Shown: one piece after another, positions 17,081 to 25,844 of the stretch | Numbering within the stretch: the first letter of the stretch is position 1 | Layout: each line of letters begins with the position of its first letter | Source of the DNA: Nocardia sp. CY41 | Lineage (GTDB): Bacteria; Actinomycetota; Actinomycetes; Mycobacteriales; Mycobacteriaceae | DNA length: 64,000 nucleotides | Reading direction: 5' to 3' | Assembly (NCBI RefSeq): GCF_009829325.1 | Contig: NZ_VUOS01000022.1 | Coordinates: 62,001 to 126,000, forward strand | The notes under the pieces: generated by a model | Databases searched by the model: none | What the model saw: the letters and a program-made list of their open reading frames with translations, nothing else | What the model was told of the DNA's origin: nothing | Made by a program: the position numbers and the translations under genes

Positions 17081-20035
17081 TCAGCCGACCGCCGCGGCCT
17101 TCTTCACCGGACGCTTGGCGGCCTTCGCCGCGGCAGCCTTCTTCGCCGGAGCCTTCTTCACAGCGCTCCGTGGCGCGGGCGGCTGGTCCAGCACCTCTTT
17201 CAGGAACTGGCCGGTGTAGCTGTGCGCGACGGCGGCGACCTCCTCCGGCGTGCCTTCCGCCACGACGGTGCCGCCGCCGGAGCCGCCCTCGGGGCCCATG
17301 TCGATCACCCAGTCGGAGGTCTTGATGACGTCCAGGTTGTGTTCGATGACGATCACCGTGTTGCCCTTGTCCACCAGGCCGTTGATTACGTTGAGCAGCT
17401 TGCGGATGTCCTCGAAGTGCAGGCCGGTGGTCGGCTCGTCGAGGATGTAGACGGTGCGGCCGGTGGACCGCTTCTGCAACTCGGCGGCAAGTTTCACCCG
17501 CTGGGCCTCGCCGCCGGAGAGGGTGGGAGCGCTCTGGCCCAGGCGCACGTAGCCGAGCCCCACGTCCACCAGTGTCTTGAGGTAACGGTGGATCGAGGTG
17601 ACCGGCTCGAAGAACTCGGCCGCCTCCTCGATGGACATGTCCAGCACTTCGGCGATGGTCTTGCCTTTGTAGTGCACCTCGAGGGTTTCCCGGTTGTAGC
17701 GGGCGCCGTGGCAGACCTCGCAAGGGACGTAGACGTCCGGCAGGAAGTTCATCTCGATCTTCAGCGTGCCGTCACCGGAGCAGGCCTCACAGCGACCGCC
17801 TTTGACGTTGAACGAGAACCGGCCCGGCTGGTACCCGCGCACCTTCGCCTCGGTGGTGGCCGCGAACAGCGTGCGGATCTTGTCGAAGACGCCGGTGTAG
17901 GTGGCCGGGTTGGACCGCGGCGTGCGGCCGATCGGCGACTGGTCCACCTGCACCAGCTTGTCCAGGTGGTCGAGCCCGTTGACCCGGGTGTGCCTGCCCG
18001 GCACCTGCCGCGCGCCGTTGAGCCGGTTCGCCAGCACGGTGGCCAGGATGTCGTTCACCAGAGTCGACTTGCCCGAGCCGGAGACGCCGGTCACCGAGGT
18101 CAGCACGCCGAGCGGGAAGGCCACGTCGATGCCCTTGAGGTTGTGCTCGTTCGCTCCCACGACGGTGAGCTGCCGTTTCTTCGTGACCGGACGGCGCACC
18201 AGCGGCACCTCGATCCGCTCGCGGCCCGACAGGTACGCCCCGGTCAGTGAGTTCGGATCGGTGAGCAGCTCTTCGTAGGGCCCGCTGTGCACCACCGTGC
18301 CGCCGTGCTCGCCGGCGAAGGGGCCGATGTCGACCACCCAGTCCGAGGCGCGGATGGTGTCCTCGTCGTGCTCGACCACGATCAGCGTGTTGCCGAGATT
18401 GCGCAGCCGCGTGAGGGTTTCGATGAGCCTGCGATTGTCCCGCTGGTGCAGGCCGATGGACGGCTCGTCGAGTACGTACAGCACGCCGACCAGACCGGAG
18501 CCGATCTGGGTGGCGAGCCGGATCCGCTGCGCCTCACCGCCGGACAGCGTGGCCGCCGCGCGCGACAGCGTGAGGTACTCCAGGCCGACGTCGAGCAGGA
18601 AGCCCAGCCGCGCCTGCACCTCCTTGAGCACCTGCCCGGCGATGGCGGCTTCGCGCTCGCCGAGGGTGAGCGAATTGAGGAACGCCGAGCATTCGCCGAT
18701 GGACAGGTCGCTGACGTCGGCGATGGACTTCTTGTCGCCGTTCGCGGCGATGGTGACGGCGAGGATCTCCGGGCGCAGCCGGGCGCCGTTGCACACCGGG
18801 CACGGAATGTCGCGCATGTACCCGTCGTAGTGCTCTTTCATCTGCTCGGACTCGGTGCTCTCCATGCGCCGCTGCAGGAACGGCATCACGCCCTCGAAGT
18901 CCGCGTAGTACGAGCGCTTACGGCCGTAGCGGTTGGTGTAGGACACGTGCACCTGGTCGGCGCTGCCTTCCAGCACCGCCTTGCGCGCCTTCAGGGGCAG
19001 ATCCTGCCATGGGGTGTCCATGGAGAAACCGATGGAATCCGCCAAGCCGGACAGCAGCCGGGTGAAGTATTCGGCGGTCTGCCCGCGCGACCACGGCGCG
19101 ATGGCGCCTTCGTTCAGGCTCAGCGCCGGATCGGGCACCACCAGTTCCGGGTCGACCTCCTTGCGGATGCCGAGGCCGGTGCAGTCCGGGCAGGCGCCGT
19201 AGGGCGAGTTGAACGAGAACGAGCGCGGCTCCAGGTCCTCGATGTCCAGCGGGTGACCGTTCGGGCAGGCGAGACGCTCGGAGAAACGGCGCTCCCGGTC
19301 GTGCGCGTGCTCGTCGCGGTCGACGAAATCGAGGACCACGATGCCGTCGGCGAGCCGCAGTGCGGTCTCGATGGAATCGGTCAAGCGCTGTTTGGACGTC
19401 GGCTTGACCGCCAGCCGGTCGATGACGACCTCGACGTCGTGCTTCTCCTGCTTCTTCAGCTTGGGCGGATCGGTGAGCGGGTACACCACGCCGTCGACCC
19501 GCACGCGGGAGTAGCCCTGCGTGTTGAGCTGGTCGAACAGGTCGACGAACTCGCCTTTGCGGGTGCGCACCACCGGCGCGAGCACCTGGAAGCGGATGCC
19601 CTCCTCCATGGCCAGCACCTGGTCGACGATCTGCTGCGGCGTCTGCTTGGCGATCAGCTCGCCGCACACCGGACAGTGCGGGGTGCCCGCCCGCGCGTAG
19701 AGCAGCCGCAGGTAGTCGTAGACCTCGGTGATGGTGCCCACGGTCGAGCGCGGATTGCGGTTGGTCGACTTCTGGTCGATGGACACCGCGGGCGACAGGC
19801 CCTCGATGAAGTCGACGTCGGGCTTGTCCATCTGCCCGAGGAACTGTCGCGCGTACGCCGACAGCGACTCGACGTAGCGCCGCTGCCCCTCCGCGAAGAT
19901 CGTGTCGAAGGCCAGGCTCGACTTGCCGGAGCCGGACAGGCCGGTGAACACGATGAGGCTGTCGCGGGGCAGGTCGAGATCGACACCCTTGAGGTTGTGC
20001 TCCCGAGCTCCGCGCACAGTGAGGCGTTCCGCCAC
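17081..20035 (-). CDS. uvrA: Excinuclease ABC subunit A
   Basis: ATP-dependent damage sensor of nucleotide excision repair, working with UvrB (also in this window) and UvrC. The 984 residues include Walker A GLSGSGKSS (residues 32-40), the UvrB-binding and insertion domains, zinc-finger cysteine pairs (CPVCG, CPDC, CEACSGDG, CEVCHG), and a second Walker A GVSGSGKSTL. Both signatures read LSGGEAQR. The start is GTG at 20035 with AAGGAGAAGGGA upstream. Unusually, the last 28 residues are almost only Lys, Ala, Pro and Val, a histone-like basic tail that could add non-specific DNA affinity. Confidence 0.98.
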   Translation of the reverse strand: MAERLTVRGAREHNLKGVDLDLPRDSLIVFTGLSGSGKSSLAFDTIFAEGQRRYVESLSAYARQFLGQMDKPDVDFIEGLSPAVSIDQKSTNRNPRSTVGTITEVYDYLRLLYARAGTPHCPVCGELIAKQTPQQIVDQVLAMEEGIRFQVLAPVVRTRKGEFVDLFDQLNTQGYSRVRVDGVVYPLTDPPKLKKQEKHDVEVVIDRLAVKPTSKQRLTDSIETALRLADGIVVLDFVDRDEHAHDRERRFSERLACPNGHPLDIEDLEPRSFSFNSPYGACPDCTGLGIRKEVDPELVVPDPALSLNEGAIAPWSRGQTAEYFTRLLSGLADSIGFSMDTPWQDLPLKARKAVLEGSADQVHVSYTNRYGRKRSYYADFEGVMPFLQRRMESTESEQMKEHYDGYMRDIPCPVCNGARLRPEILAVTIAANGDKKSIADVSDLSIGECSAFLNSLTLGEREAAIAGQVLKEVQARLGFLLDVGLEYLTLSRAAATLSGGEAQRIRLATQIGSGLVGVLYVLDEPSIGLHQRDNRRLIETLTRLRNLGNTLIVVEHDEDTIRASDWVVDIGPFAGEHGGTVVHSGPYEELLTDPNSLTGAYLSGRERIEVPLVRRPVTKKRQLTVVGANEHNLKGIDVAFPLGVLTSVTGVSGSGKSTLVNDILATVLANRLNGARQVPGRHTRVNGLDHLDKLVQVDQSPIGRTPRSNPATYTGVFDKIRTLFAATTEAKVRGYQPGRFSFNVKGGRCEACSGDGTLKIEMNFLPDVYVPCEVCHGARYNRETLEVHYKGKTIAEVLDMSIEEAAEFFEPVTSIHRYLKTLVDVGLGYVRLGQSAPTLSGGEAQRVKLAAELQKRSTGRTVYILDEPTTGLHFEDIRKLLNVINGLVDKGNTVIVIEHNLDVIKTSDWVIDMGPEGGSGGGTVVAEGTPEEVAAVAHSYTGQFLKEVLDQPPAPRSAVKKAPAKKAAAAKAAKRPVKKAAAVG

Positions 20036-20549
20036 AGGCCGTCCCTTCTCCTTCGTGTTCGGCGTCCAGACATACCCCCGGCCGCCATGCTAGGCATGGG
20101 CACCGACAAGTTTCGCGGACCGCCCGTCACCTCGACGAATGGCGGCAACACCGGCGGGCGGACGGTACGGATGGGGCCGGGAAACAGGCCAGGACGCCTT
20201 CGTAGCATCGCCCTCCCGGCACCACTGGTCAACAGCGCGACAGCGCCGGTCATTCCCCTCGGCCGCCGTCGCCACCGCCCGCCGGGGCAACCGGTATCCC
20301 ACCGACAAGGTACCGGCAGCGGGTCCGCCCGGCTGCCGCGGGCGCGATGGTGTTCGACTTCACTCCGCGTCCGTGTGGCGGAGAACATGGTGCACACGGG
20401 GTGACCGATCCGGACGGACCGGCCACCTGGCCCGGGCCGGCGCCTCCGGCGACGTCCGCTCATCGCGATGCACAATCCGCGCCGTACGCACCGGCGTGCG
20501 ATTACACTGAGCCCGCTGTGCGCACCCCACCGGCCTCCCCGACTCCTTT
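20036..20549. other. Intergenic region between uvrA and GAF kinase
   Basis: No gene in 514 bases. TACACT at 20503-20508 may be a -10 element for the kinase gene. No TCGAAC-N4-GTTCGA type LexA box is visible near uvrA. Nothing else stands out. Confidence 0.5.
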
Positions 20550-22106
20550 ATGACGCACCTCATCCCCCCTCTTCCGTCAACGGTTCTCGACACCTTGCGC
20601 GCCCTTCTGCGCACCGCTACCCGCCTGGTCGACGCCCGGTACGGAGCGCTCGGTGTTCGCGGGCACGACGAGCGACCGGTCGAATTCCTCTTCGAGGGCG
20701 TCGACGACACGACGCACACCCACATCGGACGCTCGCCCGCCGGGCAGGGCGTACTCGGACTGTTGTTGGCGCACCCGCGACCGATCCGGCTGGACGACCT
20801 GTCGGAACATCCCGCCTCCGTAGGTTTTCCGGCCGACCATCCCGCGATGGGCAGCTTCCTCGGGGTGCCGGTGCGGATCGGCGAGGAGATCTTCGGCAAT
20901 CTCTACCTCACCGAGAAGACGGGGGGACAACCCTTCACCGAGGACGACGAGGCCATCGTGCTGGCGCTGGCCGCCGCGGCGGGCATCGCCATCGAGAACG
21001 CCAGGCTGTACGAGTCCGCGCGAACCAGGCAAGCCTGGATCGAGGCGACCCGCGACATCGCGACCGAATTCCTCGCGGGCACGGCGCCGGACCTGGTGCT
21101 GGCGCAGGTGGTCGCGCGCGCCCGCGCGCTGACCGGCTCCCAGCAGGCGCTGCTGGCCGTGGCGCCGCCCGCGACACCACCCGACGAAGCCACCGAACTC
21201 GTTGTGGCGCAATGGTTCGGCCCCGGGCCGGGACCCGAACGACTGCGCGTCGCGGGCACCGCGACCGGCGCGGTGTTCACGCAGCGCGCGCCGGTGCAGG
21301 TGCCCGATGCCGGTCCGGATGATCTCGGCGCCGCGGTCGGCGCGGCAGGGCCCGCGCTGGTGCTGCCGTTGCAGACCGCGGACCTCGTGCTCGGCGTGCT
21401 GATCCTCGTGCGTCCACCCGACGGCGCCCCGTACCCCGGCGAGCTGGTCGAGCTGACCGCCGCGTTCACCGACCAGGCGGCGCTGGCCATGCAATTGACC
21501 GAGACCCAGCGCAGGATGCGCGAACTCGACGTGCTGGCCGACCGTGACCGCATCGCGCGCGATCTGCACGATCATGTCGTCCAACGGCTGTTCGCGGTCG
21601 GGCTGGGGTTACGCGCCACGGCGGCGCGCACAGAGGATCCCGAAGTACGGCGACGGCTTTCGGCGGAAATGGACGGTTTGCAGGAGGTCGTGCAGGAGAT
21701 CCGCACATCGATCTTCGACCTGCACGGCGGCGATCCGCTGCGGCGGCGGCTGGAGGACGCCGTCCGCCAGCAGACCGCGGGCGGCGCGTTCCGCACCAGT
21801 ATGCGGTTCGCCGGACCGCTGTCGGTGGTGGGCGACGCGCTCGCCGACCACGCCGAGGCCGTGGTGCGCGAATCGGTCAGCAACGCCGTGCGCCACTCCG
21901 GCGGCAGCCGGCTCGCCGTCGAGATCACCGTCGGCGACGAGCTGACCGTCCTCGTCGAGGACAACGGCACCGGGATGCCCGCGGAGGTGACACCGAGCGG
22001 GCTGGCCAACCTCGCGCAGCGCGCGACCATGTCCGACGGCCGCTGCACGGTCGGGCGGACCGAGAGCGGCGGGACGAGGGTGCACTGGTCCGCACCGCTG
22101 GCCTAG
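20550..22106 (+). CDS. GAF-domain histidine kinase (DosS/DevS type)
   Basis: Cytosolic sensor kinase of 518 residues. Two GAF domains (about residues 15-155 and 175-315) precede a HisKA_3 dimerisation domain with RDLHDHVVQRLFA (phospho-acceptor His340), an N-box ESVSNAVRHSG near residue 445 and EDNGTGMP near residue 470. GAF-1 carries PADHPAMGSFLGVPVR and FGNLYLTEK, the stretch around the heme-ligand histidine of mycobacterial DosS/DosT. His97 is therefore a candidate heme ligand, so oxygen, NO or redox sensing is plausible. No response regulator is adjacent. It converges with a hibernation-factor gene behind a DosR box, with one base between the stops. No clear ribosome site precedes the ATG. 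Confidence 0.88.
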   Translation: MTHLIPPLPSTVLDTLRALLRTATRLVDARYGALGVRGHDERPVEFLFEGVDDTTHTHIGRSPAGQGVLGLLLAHPRPIRLDDLSEHPASVGFPADHPAMGSFLGVPVRIGEEIFGNLYLTEKTGGQPFTEDDEAIVLALAAAAGIAIENARLYESARTRQAWIEATRDIATEFLAGTAPDLVLAQVVARARALTGSQQALLAVAPPATPPDEATELVVAQWFGPGPGPERLRVAGTATGAVFTQRAPVQVPDAGPDDLGAAVGAAGPALVLPLQTADLVLGVLILVRPPDGAPYPGELVELTAAFTDQAALAMQLTETQRRMRELDVLADRDRIARDLHDHVVQRLFAVGLGLRATAARTEDPEVRRRLSAEMDGLQEVVQEIRTSIFDLHGGDPLRRRLEDAVRQQTAGGAFRTSMRFAGPLSVVGDALADHAEAVVRESVSNAVRHSGGSRLAVEITVGDELTVLVEDNGTGMPAEVTPSGLANLAQRATMSDGRCTVGRTESGGTRVHWSAPLA

Positions 22107-22107
22107 C

Positions 22108-22890
22108 TCAGGCGGGCGCGACGAGCGCCAGATCACCGTCGTGGCGCCGGTACAGCAGCCCGCCGCGTCCGCTGCTCGGGTCGGTGCAGAACAGGAACGG
22201 CAATCCCTTGCGGCACAACATATTCGCCGCTTCGACCGGATCCAGGCAGGCGGCGGGTGCGGCGTCCACGACGATCGGCGGGGTACTCCGGACCGTCTCC
22301 GGCGACCAGATCGGCGCAGAGGTCGCCCGCTGGCGGATGAGCCGCACACCCGCCGCCGCCCAGTGCACCACCGCGTCCTCACCGGTCTCGGCGTCGGTGA
22401 ACAGGTGGGCGTCGTAGTCCATGGCGTCCAGCACCGCGACCGCTTCGGCCGGCGTGCAGGTGGACAGGGCGCACCGCTTACGGCGGACGATCGGACGCGG
22501 TGCACCGGCGCTGGCCAGCGGAGGCCGGGCCGGATCGGGCCAGGTCCGCGCCTCCCGCGCGGCCATCCTGGCCAACCGGCGGTCGAGCCGTTCGGCGGCG
22601 AAGGTCACCGCGAACCCGCGCGGCCCGGTGACCTGGACCCGGATGACGACGTCGAGATGGCGCACGTCGACCTGCACCACCGTCGGCACCTCCGGGTCGG
22701 CCGGCGCGCTCAGACGCACCCGGGCCGGAGCGTCGAGATGATGTCGGCGCAGCACGCGAGCGACGGCGCGCACCGCCCGCGTGACGTCCGTGGCGGCCAC
22801 CTCCCCTCGCGTGGTCACCGCCACTTCCGGACCGGCCGCCGTCGTCCACTGTTCCGATGCGCATCGCAGCCCCGATGAGACCATCTGCAT
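22108..22890 (-). CDS. Ribosome hibernation factor, Rv0079/RafH-like
   Basis: Protein of 260 residues with a diverged S30AE (HPF/YfiA-like) N-terminal domain (about residues 20-125) and two copies of the long-HPF C-terminal fold. The first contains MDYDAHLFTDAETGEDAVVH and the second GLPFLFCTDPSSGRG followed by LLYRRHDGDLALV. This layout and wording resemble M. tuberculosis Rv0079 and the M. smegmatis hypoxia factor RafH, which bind and protect idle ribosomes. ATG at 22890 was chosen because GGAAAG lies seven bases upstream and a longer N-terminus looks non-coding. A DosR-type box lies 63 bases upstream, so induction by hypoxia is expected. Confidence 0.85.
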   Translation of the reverse strand: MQMVSSGLRCASEQWTTAAGPEVAVTTRGEVAATDVTRAVRAVARVLRRHHLDAPARVRLSAPADPEVPTVVQVDVRHLDVVIRVQVTGPRGFAVTFAAERLDRRLARMAAREARTWPDPARPPLASAGAPRPIVRRKRCALSTCTPAEAVAVLDAMDYDAHLFTDAETGEDAVVHWAAAGVRLIRQRATSAPIWSPETVRSTPPIVVDAAPAACLDPVEAANMLCRKGLPFLFCTDPSSGRGGLLYRRHDGDLALVAPA

Positions 22891-22952
22891 TGCCCCGCTT
22901 TCCAGAGCGATCCGTCCCGATCCATGCCAGCACCGCCTGCGGTGCCGCGAAC

Positions 22953-22968
22953 AGGGCCGAAAGTCCCC
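22953..22968 (-). promoter_or_regulatory. DosR (DevR) box upstream of hibernation factor
   Basis: The minus strand reads GGGGACTTTCGGCCCT, matching the GGGAC-N4/5-G(G/T)CCC dyad of mycobacterial DosR boxes such as those before hspX. It ends 63 bases before the ATG at 22890, a usual distance for activation. Confidence 0.75.
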
Positions 22969-23058
22969 ATCGGCCGGTGGCCGCACCGGCGGGTTGCGGA
23001 CTCGGGAACGACCCGGCGGTTCGAACGCCTCCGTCGAATGACGTCCGGTCCGTGGGCA

Positions 23059-24270
23059 TCACGGCCGGGCGGGGCCGAGCACCACCGCGGAGTTGTTGCC
23101 GCCCATGCCGAGCGAGAGTTTCACGGTGATGCCGCCCTCGAACGGCGCCGGGCCGTCCAGCAACCGCGGATGCGCGGGCGCGACGATCGGGGCCGCGGGC
23201 ACGATGCCGCGGTCGTAGGTGAGCGCGGCCGCCGCCACCTCGACCGCGGCGGCAGCGCCCTGGCAGTGGCCCGCCAGCGGTTTCAGCGCGTAGATATGCG
23301 GGCGGTCGGCGAACACCTGCTCCATCAGATGGTGCTCGGCCGCGTCGCACTGCCGGGTCCCGGTGCCGTGCGCGTTGAAGTAACGGACGTCCGCGGCGGC
23401 GACTCCCGCGGCGGCGAGCGCGCGGCGAGTGCATTCGAGGATCTGCTCGTGGGCCGGATCGACCGACACCACGTGATAGGCGTCGTTGGACATCGCGCCG
23501 CCGAGCACCGCGGCGTAGGGCCGATCCGCCGAGCCGGTCAGTACGAACGCCACCGAGGCCTCCCCCATGCTGAACCCGCGACTGCCCGCTTGGAAGGGGC
23601 GGCACGCGTCCATCGGTTCGGCGTCGGTGACCGCGGCGCCGAGCCGGACGAAACTCGCCAGCATGTCCGGGGTGGCGGACAAGTCGGTCGCGACGAAGAT
23701 CACGTCGTCGGCCATGCCCGCGTCCAGCCAGAGCTTCGCGGTGATCAGCGCCACGTTGGCGGAACTGCACGCGGCCGAGACGTTCATCGCCGGACCGTGG
23801 AAGCCGAATTCCTGCATCAGCATCGAGACCGGCGTCGAGGGCAACAGCCGCAGGTACTCCCTCGACCGGCGGTTGCCCCCGTCGACGAGGTAGAAGTCGC
23901 GCCAGTTCGCCACGTCCCCCAGCACGATGGCGTGCAGCAGGCCCACGGTGCGGCCGGGCCGCCAGCCGCGGTCGCGGGCGTCCGCGACGGCCTCCCGCGC
24001 CGCCTCGTGCACGGCCCGGCCGTACCGGCTCGTGCTCACCTCCGGGTCGCCGCCGTCGGGCACCAGCGCGACCCACGCGTCCTCGTCACGGCCGGGCCCG
24101 TAGCCCGAGCGCAGGGCGGCCGCCGACTTGCCGCTGAGCAAGCCGTCCCACAGTCGTTCCCGCCCCCATCCGTAGCCGGTGATCGCGCCGATCCCGGCGA
24201 TGGTCATCTGGTTTCCGTGCCCCGGCGGAGTAGGCACCCGCGCGGCGGTATTCGGGTCGGCACCCGGCAT
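23059..24270 (-). CDS. Orphan beta-ketoacyl synthase
   Basis: Condensing enzyme of the KAS I/II thiolase fold, 403 residues. The catalytic triad is visible: Cys168 in NVSAACSSAN, His301 in NAHGTGTRQCD and His335 in LKPLAGHCQG, with Lys330 in the usual position before it. GGNNSAVVL near the C-terminus is also typical. It would condense an acyl chain with malonyl-ACP in fatty-acid or polyketide synthesis, but no ACP, ketoreductase or second KAS subunit lies nearby. The start ATG at 24270 has GGAG upstream. ATG at residue 22 (MTIAGIGAIT) is the alternative and fits the family N-terminus better. Confidence 0.88.
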   Translation of the reverse strand: MPGADPNTAARVPTPPGHGNQMTIAGIGAITGYGWGRERLWDGLLSGKSAAALRSGYGPGRDEDAWVALVPDGGDPEVSTSRYGRAVHEAAREAVADARDRGWRPGRTVGLLHAIVLGDVANWRDFYLVDGGNRRSREYLRLLPSTPVSMLMQEFGFHGPAMNVSAACSSANVALITAKLWLDAGMADDVIFVATDLSATPDMLASFVRLGAAVTDAEPMDACRPFQAGSRGFSMGEASVAFVLTGSADRPYAAVLGGAMSNDAYHVVSVDPAHEQILECTRRALAAAGVAAADVRYFNAHGTGTRQCDAAEHHLMEQVFADRPHIYALKPLAGHCQGAAAAVEVAAAALTYDRGIVPAAPIVAPAHPRLLDGPAPFEGGITVKLSLGMGGNNSAVVLGPARP

Positions 24271-24483
24271 GTATCGCTCCTTCGCCGGCCGCCCGGGACG
24301 CTAGAGCGGTTCGCCCCTTCTCGACGCGGCAGCCGGTCTCTGCCATGATCGCCGGATCCAGGCCGGGAACGTGCCGGTACTGTGATCGAAGCAATAGCGT
24401 GGACGGTGTGATCTTGTCCACGTCGATACCAGAATAATCCCGTGTTCCAATGGCCATAATGGGGTCGATGATCGGGGGTTCGA

Positions 24484-25833
24484 GTGGGTGACGACAAGCT
24501 AGCCGCCGCGGTCGACGCCGCCGAACAGCTGGCTGCGCGCTACCGCTCCCTGGTCGAACACACTCCGGACGGCATCTGCGTGCACGAGCGCGGCCGGGTC
24601 GTCTACGTCAACCCGGCGACGGTCCGCCTGCTCGCCGCGGAGGACGCCGAGGAGATCGTCGGCCGCCCGCTGACCGACTTCGTCCACCCCGCGTCGGTTC
24701 CCGCGATGCTCGACCGCATCAGCACCCTCACCACCGCGGGCGCAGCCTCCGTCCCCACCGAGATGACCTTGATGCGGGTGGACGGCGGCACCGTCCCGGT
24801 GGAGACGGTGTCGGTGCTGACCGCCTGGCACGACCGCCTCGCCTACCAGGTGGTCATCCACGACCTCACCGCCCAGCGCCACGCCGAGGCGGCGCAGCGC
24901 CGAGCCGAGCACTACTTCACCACGGTGGTCTCCCAGTTGGAGGAGGGCGTCGTGGTGATCGATCCGGAGGGCCGGATCGAATCGATGAATCCGGCCGCCA
25001 AGCGCATCTTCGGCACCGAGGGGCCCGACCGCCAGGTGATCGGGCGCACCATCCAGTCACTGCCGCTGGTGCTGCTGGACGCGAACGCCCAGCCCCTGCC
25101 GCCGAGCCGGCATCCGGTGGCGCGCACGCTGGCCACGGGCGAGACCATCACCGGGTACATCTTCGGCGTCGACCGGGTGGACGGTCAGCGCCGCTGGCTG
25201 TCGGGCAGCAGCAGGCTGCTCAATCCCGGCGACTCGCGTTCGTCGGCGGTGTCCTCCTTCGCCGACATCACCGAGTTCCGCGCCAGCAGAAGACAGTTGG
25301 AATACCAGGCCACGCACGACTCGCTCACCGGGCTGGCCAACCGCTCGCTGATCCTGTCCCAGCTGGCCGCCGCGCTGGCCAGCACCGAGGAACTGCTGCC
25401 GGTGTCCACCGTGCTGTTCATCGACCTGGACGGGTTCAAGGCGATCAACGACACTCTCGGGCACGCGATCGGCGACACCGTGCTGCAGATCGTCGCCCAG
25501 CGGTTGCAGCGCGCGCTGCGCGGCGACGACATCGTCGGCAGGCTCGGCGGCGACGAGTTCCTGGTCCTGCTGTCCGGCCGCACCCGCCGCGTCGACATCG
25601 ACGCGCTGGTCCACCGGCTGCGCTCCACCATGGCCGAGCCGATCATCGCGCGCGGGCACCGGATCGAGGTGAACGCCTCGATCGGCGTCACCGAACTCGG
25701 GGTGGGCGACCGGCGCAGCCCGGAGGCCGTGCTGCACGACGCGGATCTGGCGATGTACCGCGCCAAACCGCCCGGGCGACGGGAAGGCACCGTCACCAAG
25801 GGCCGCAGGCCGAACAGCACCCACGCGTCCTGA
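24484..25833 (+). CDS. PAS-PAS-GGDEF diguanylate cyclase
   Basis: Soluble c-di-GMP synthase of 449 residues. PAS domains span about residues 15-130 (HTPDGICVHERGRVVYVNPA) and 145-265 (LEEGVVVIDPEGRIESMNPA). The GGDEF domain (270-435) begins ATHDSLTGLANRSLI, has IDLDGFKAINDTLGH, and an intact active site GGDEF at 355-359. RGDD at 346-349 is the RxxD inhibitory site, so product feedback is expected. No EAL domain and no membrane helix are present. Start GTG at 24484. The monooxygenase-like gene follows after 11 bases. Confidence 0.93.
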   Translation: MGDDKLAAAVDAAEQLAARYRSLVEHTPDGICVHERGRVVYVNPATVRLLAAEDAEEIVGRPLTDFVHPASVPAMLDRISTLTTAGAASVPTEMTLMRVDGGTVPVETVSVLTAWHDRLAYQVVIHDLTAQRHAEAAQRRAEHYFTTVVSQLEEGVVVIDPEGRIESMNPAAKRIFGTEGPDRQVIGRTIQSLPLVLLDANAQPLPPSRHPVARTLATGETITGYIFGVDRVDGQRRWLSGSSRLLNPGDSRSSAVSSFADITEFRASRRQLEYQATHDSLTGLANRSLILSQLAAALASTEELLPVSTVLFIDLDGFKAINDTLGHAIGDTVLQIVAQRLQRALRGDDIVGRLGGDEFLVLLSGRTRRVDIDALVHRLRSTMAEPIIARGHRIEVNASIGVTELGVGDRRSPEAVLHDADLAMYRAKPPGRREGTVTKGRRPNSTHAS

Positions 25834-25844
25834 CGAGCCCGCGC

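Noticed and set aside
20036..20100. LexA/SOS box search upstream of uvrA
   Set aside because: No TCGAAC-N4-GTTCGA-like palindrome was found, and the GGGACGGCC near 20045 is part of the ribosome-site region, not a DosR dyad.
23014..23028. GGCGGTTCGAACGCC resembling a tRNA T-arm
   Set aside because: No matching acceptor, D-arm or anticodon arm lies in the right distance on either side.
24411..24426. TGTGATCTTGTCCACG as a CRP site before the diguanylate cyclase
   Set aside because: The second half has two mismatches out of five, too weak to list.
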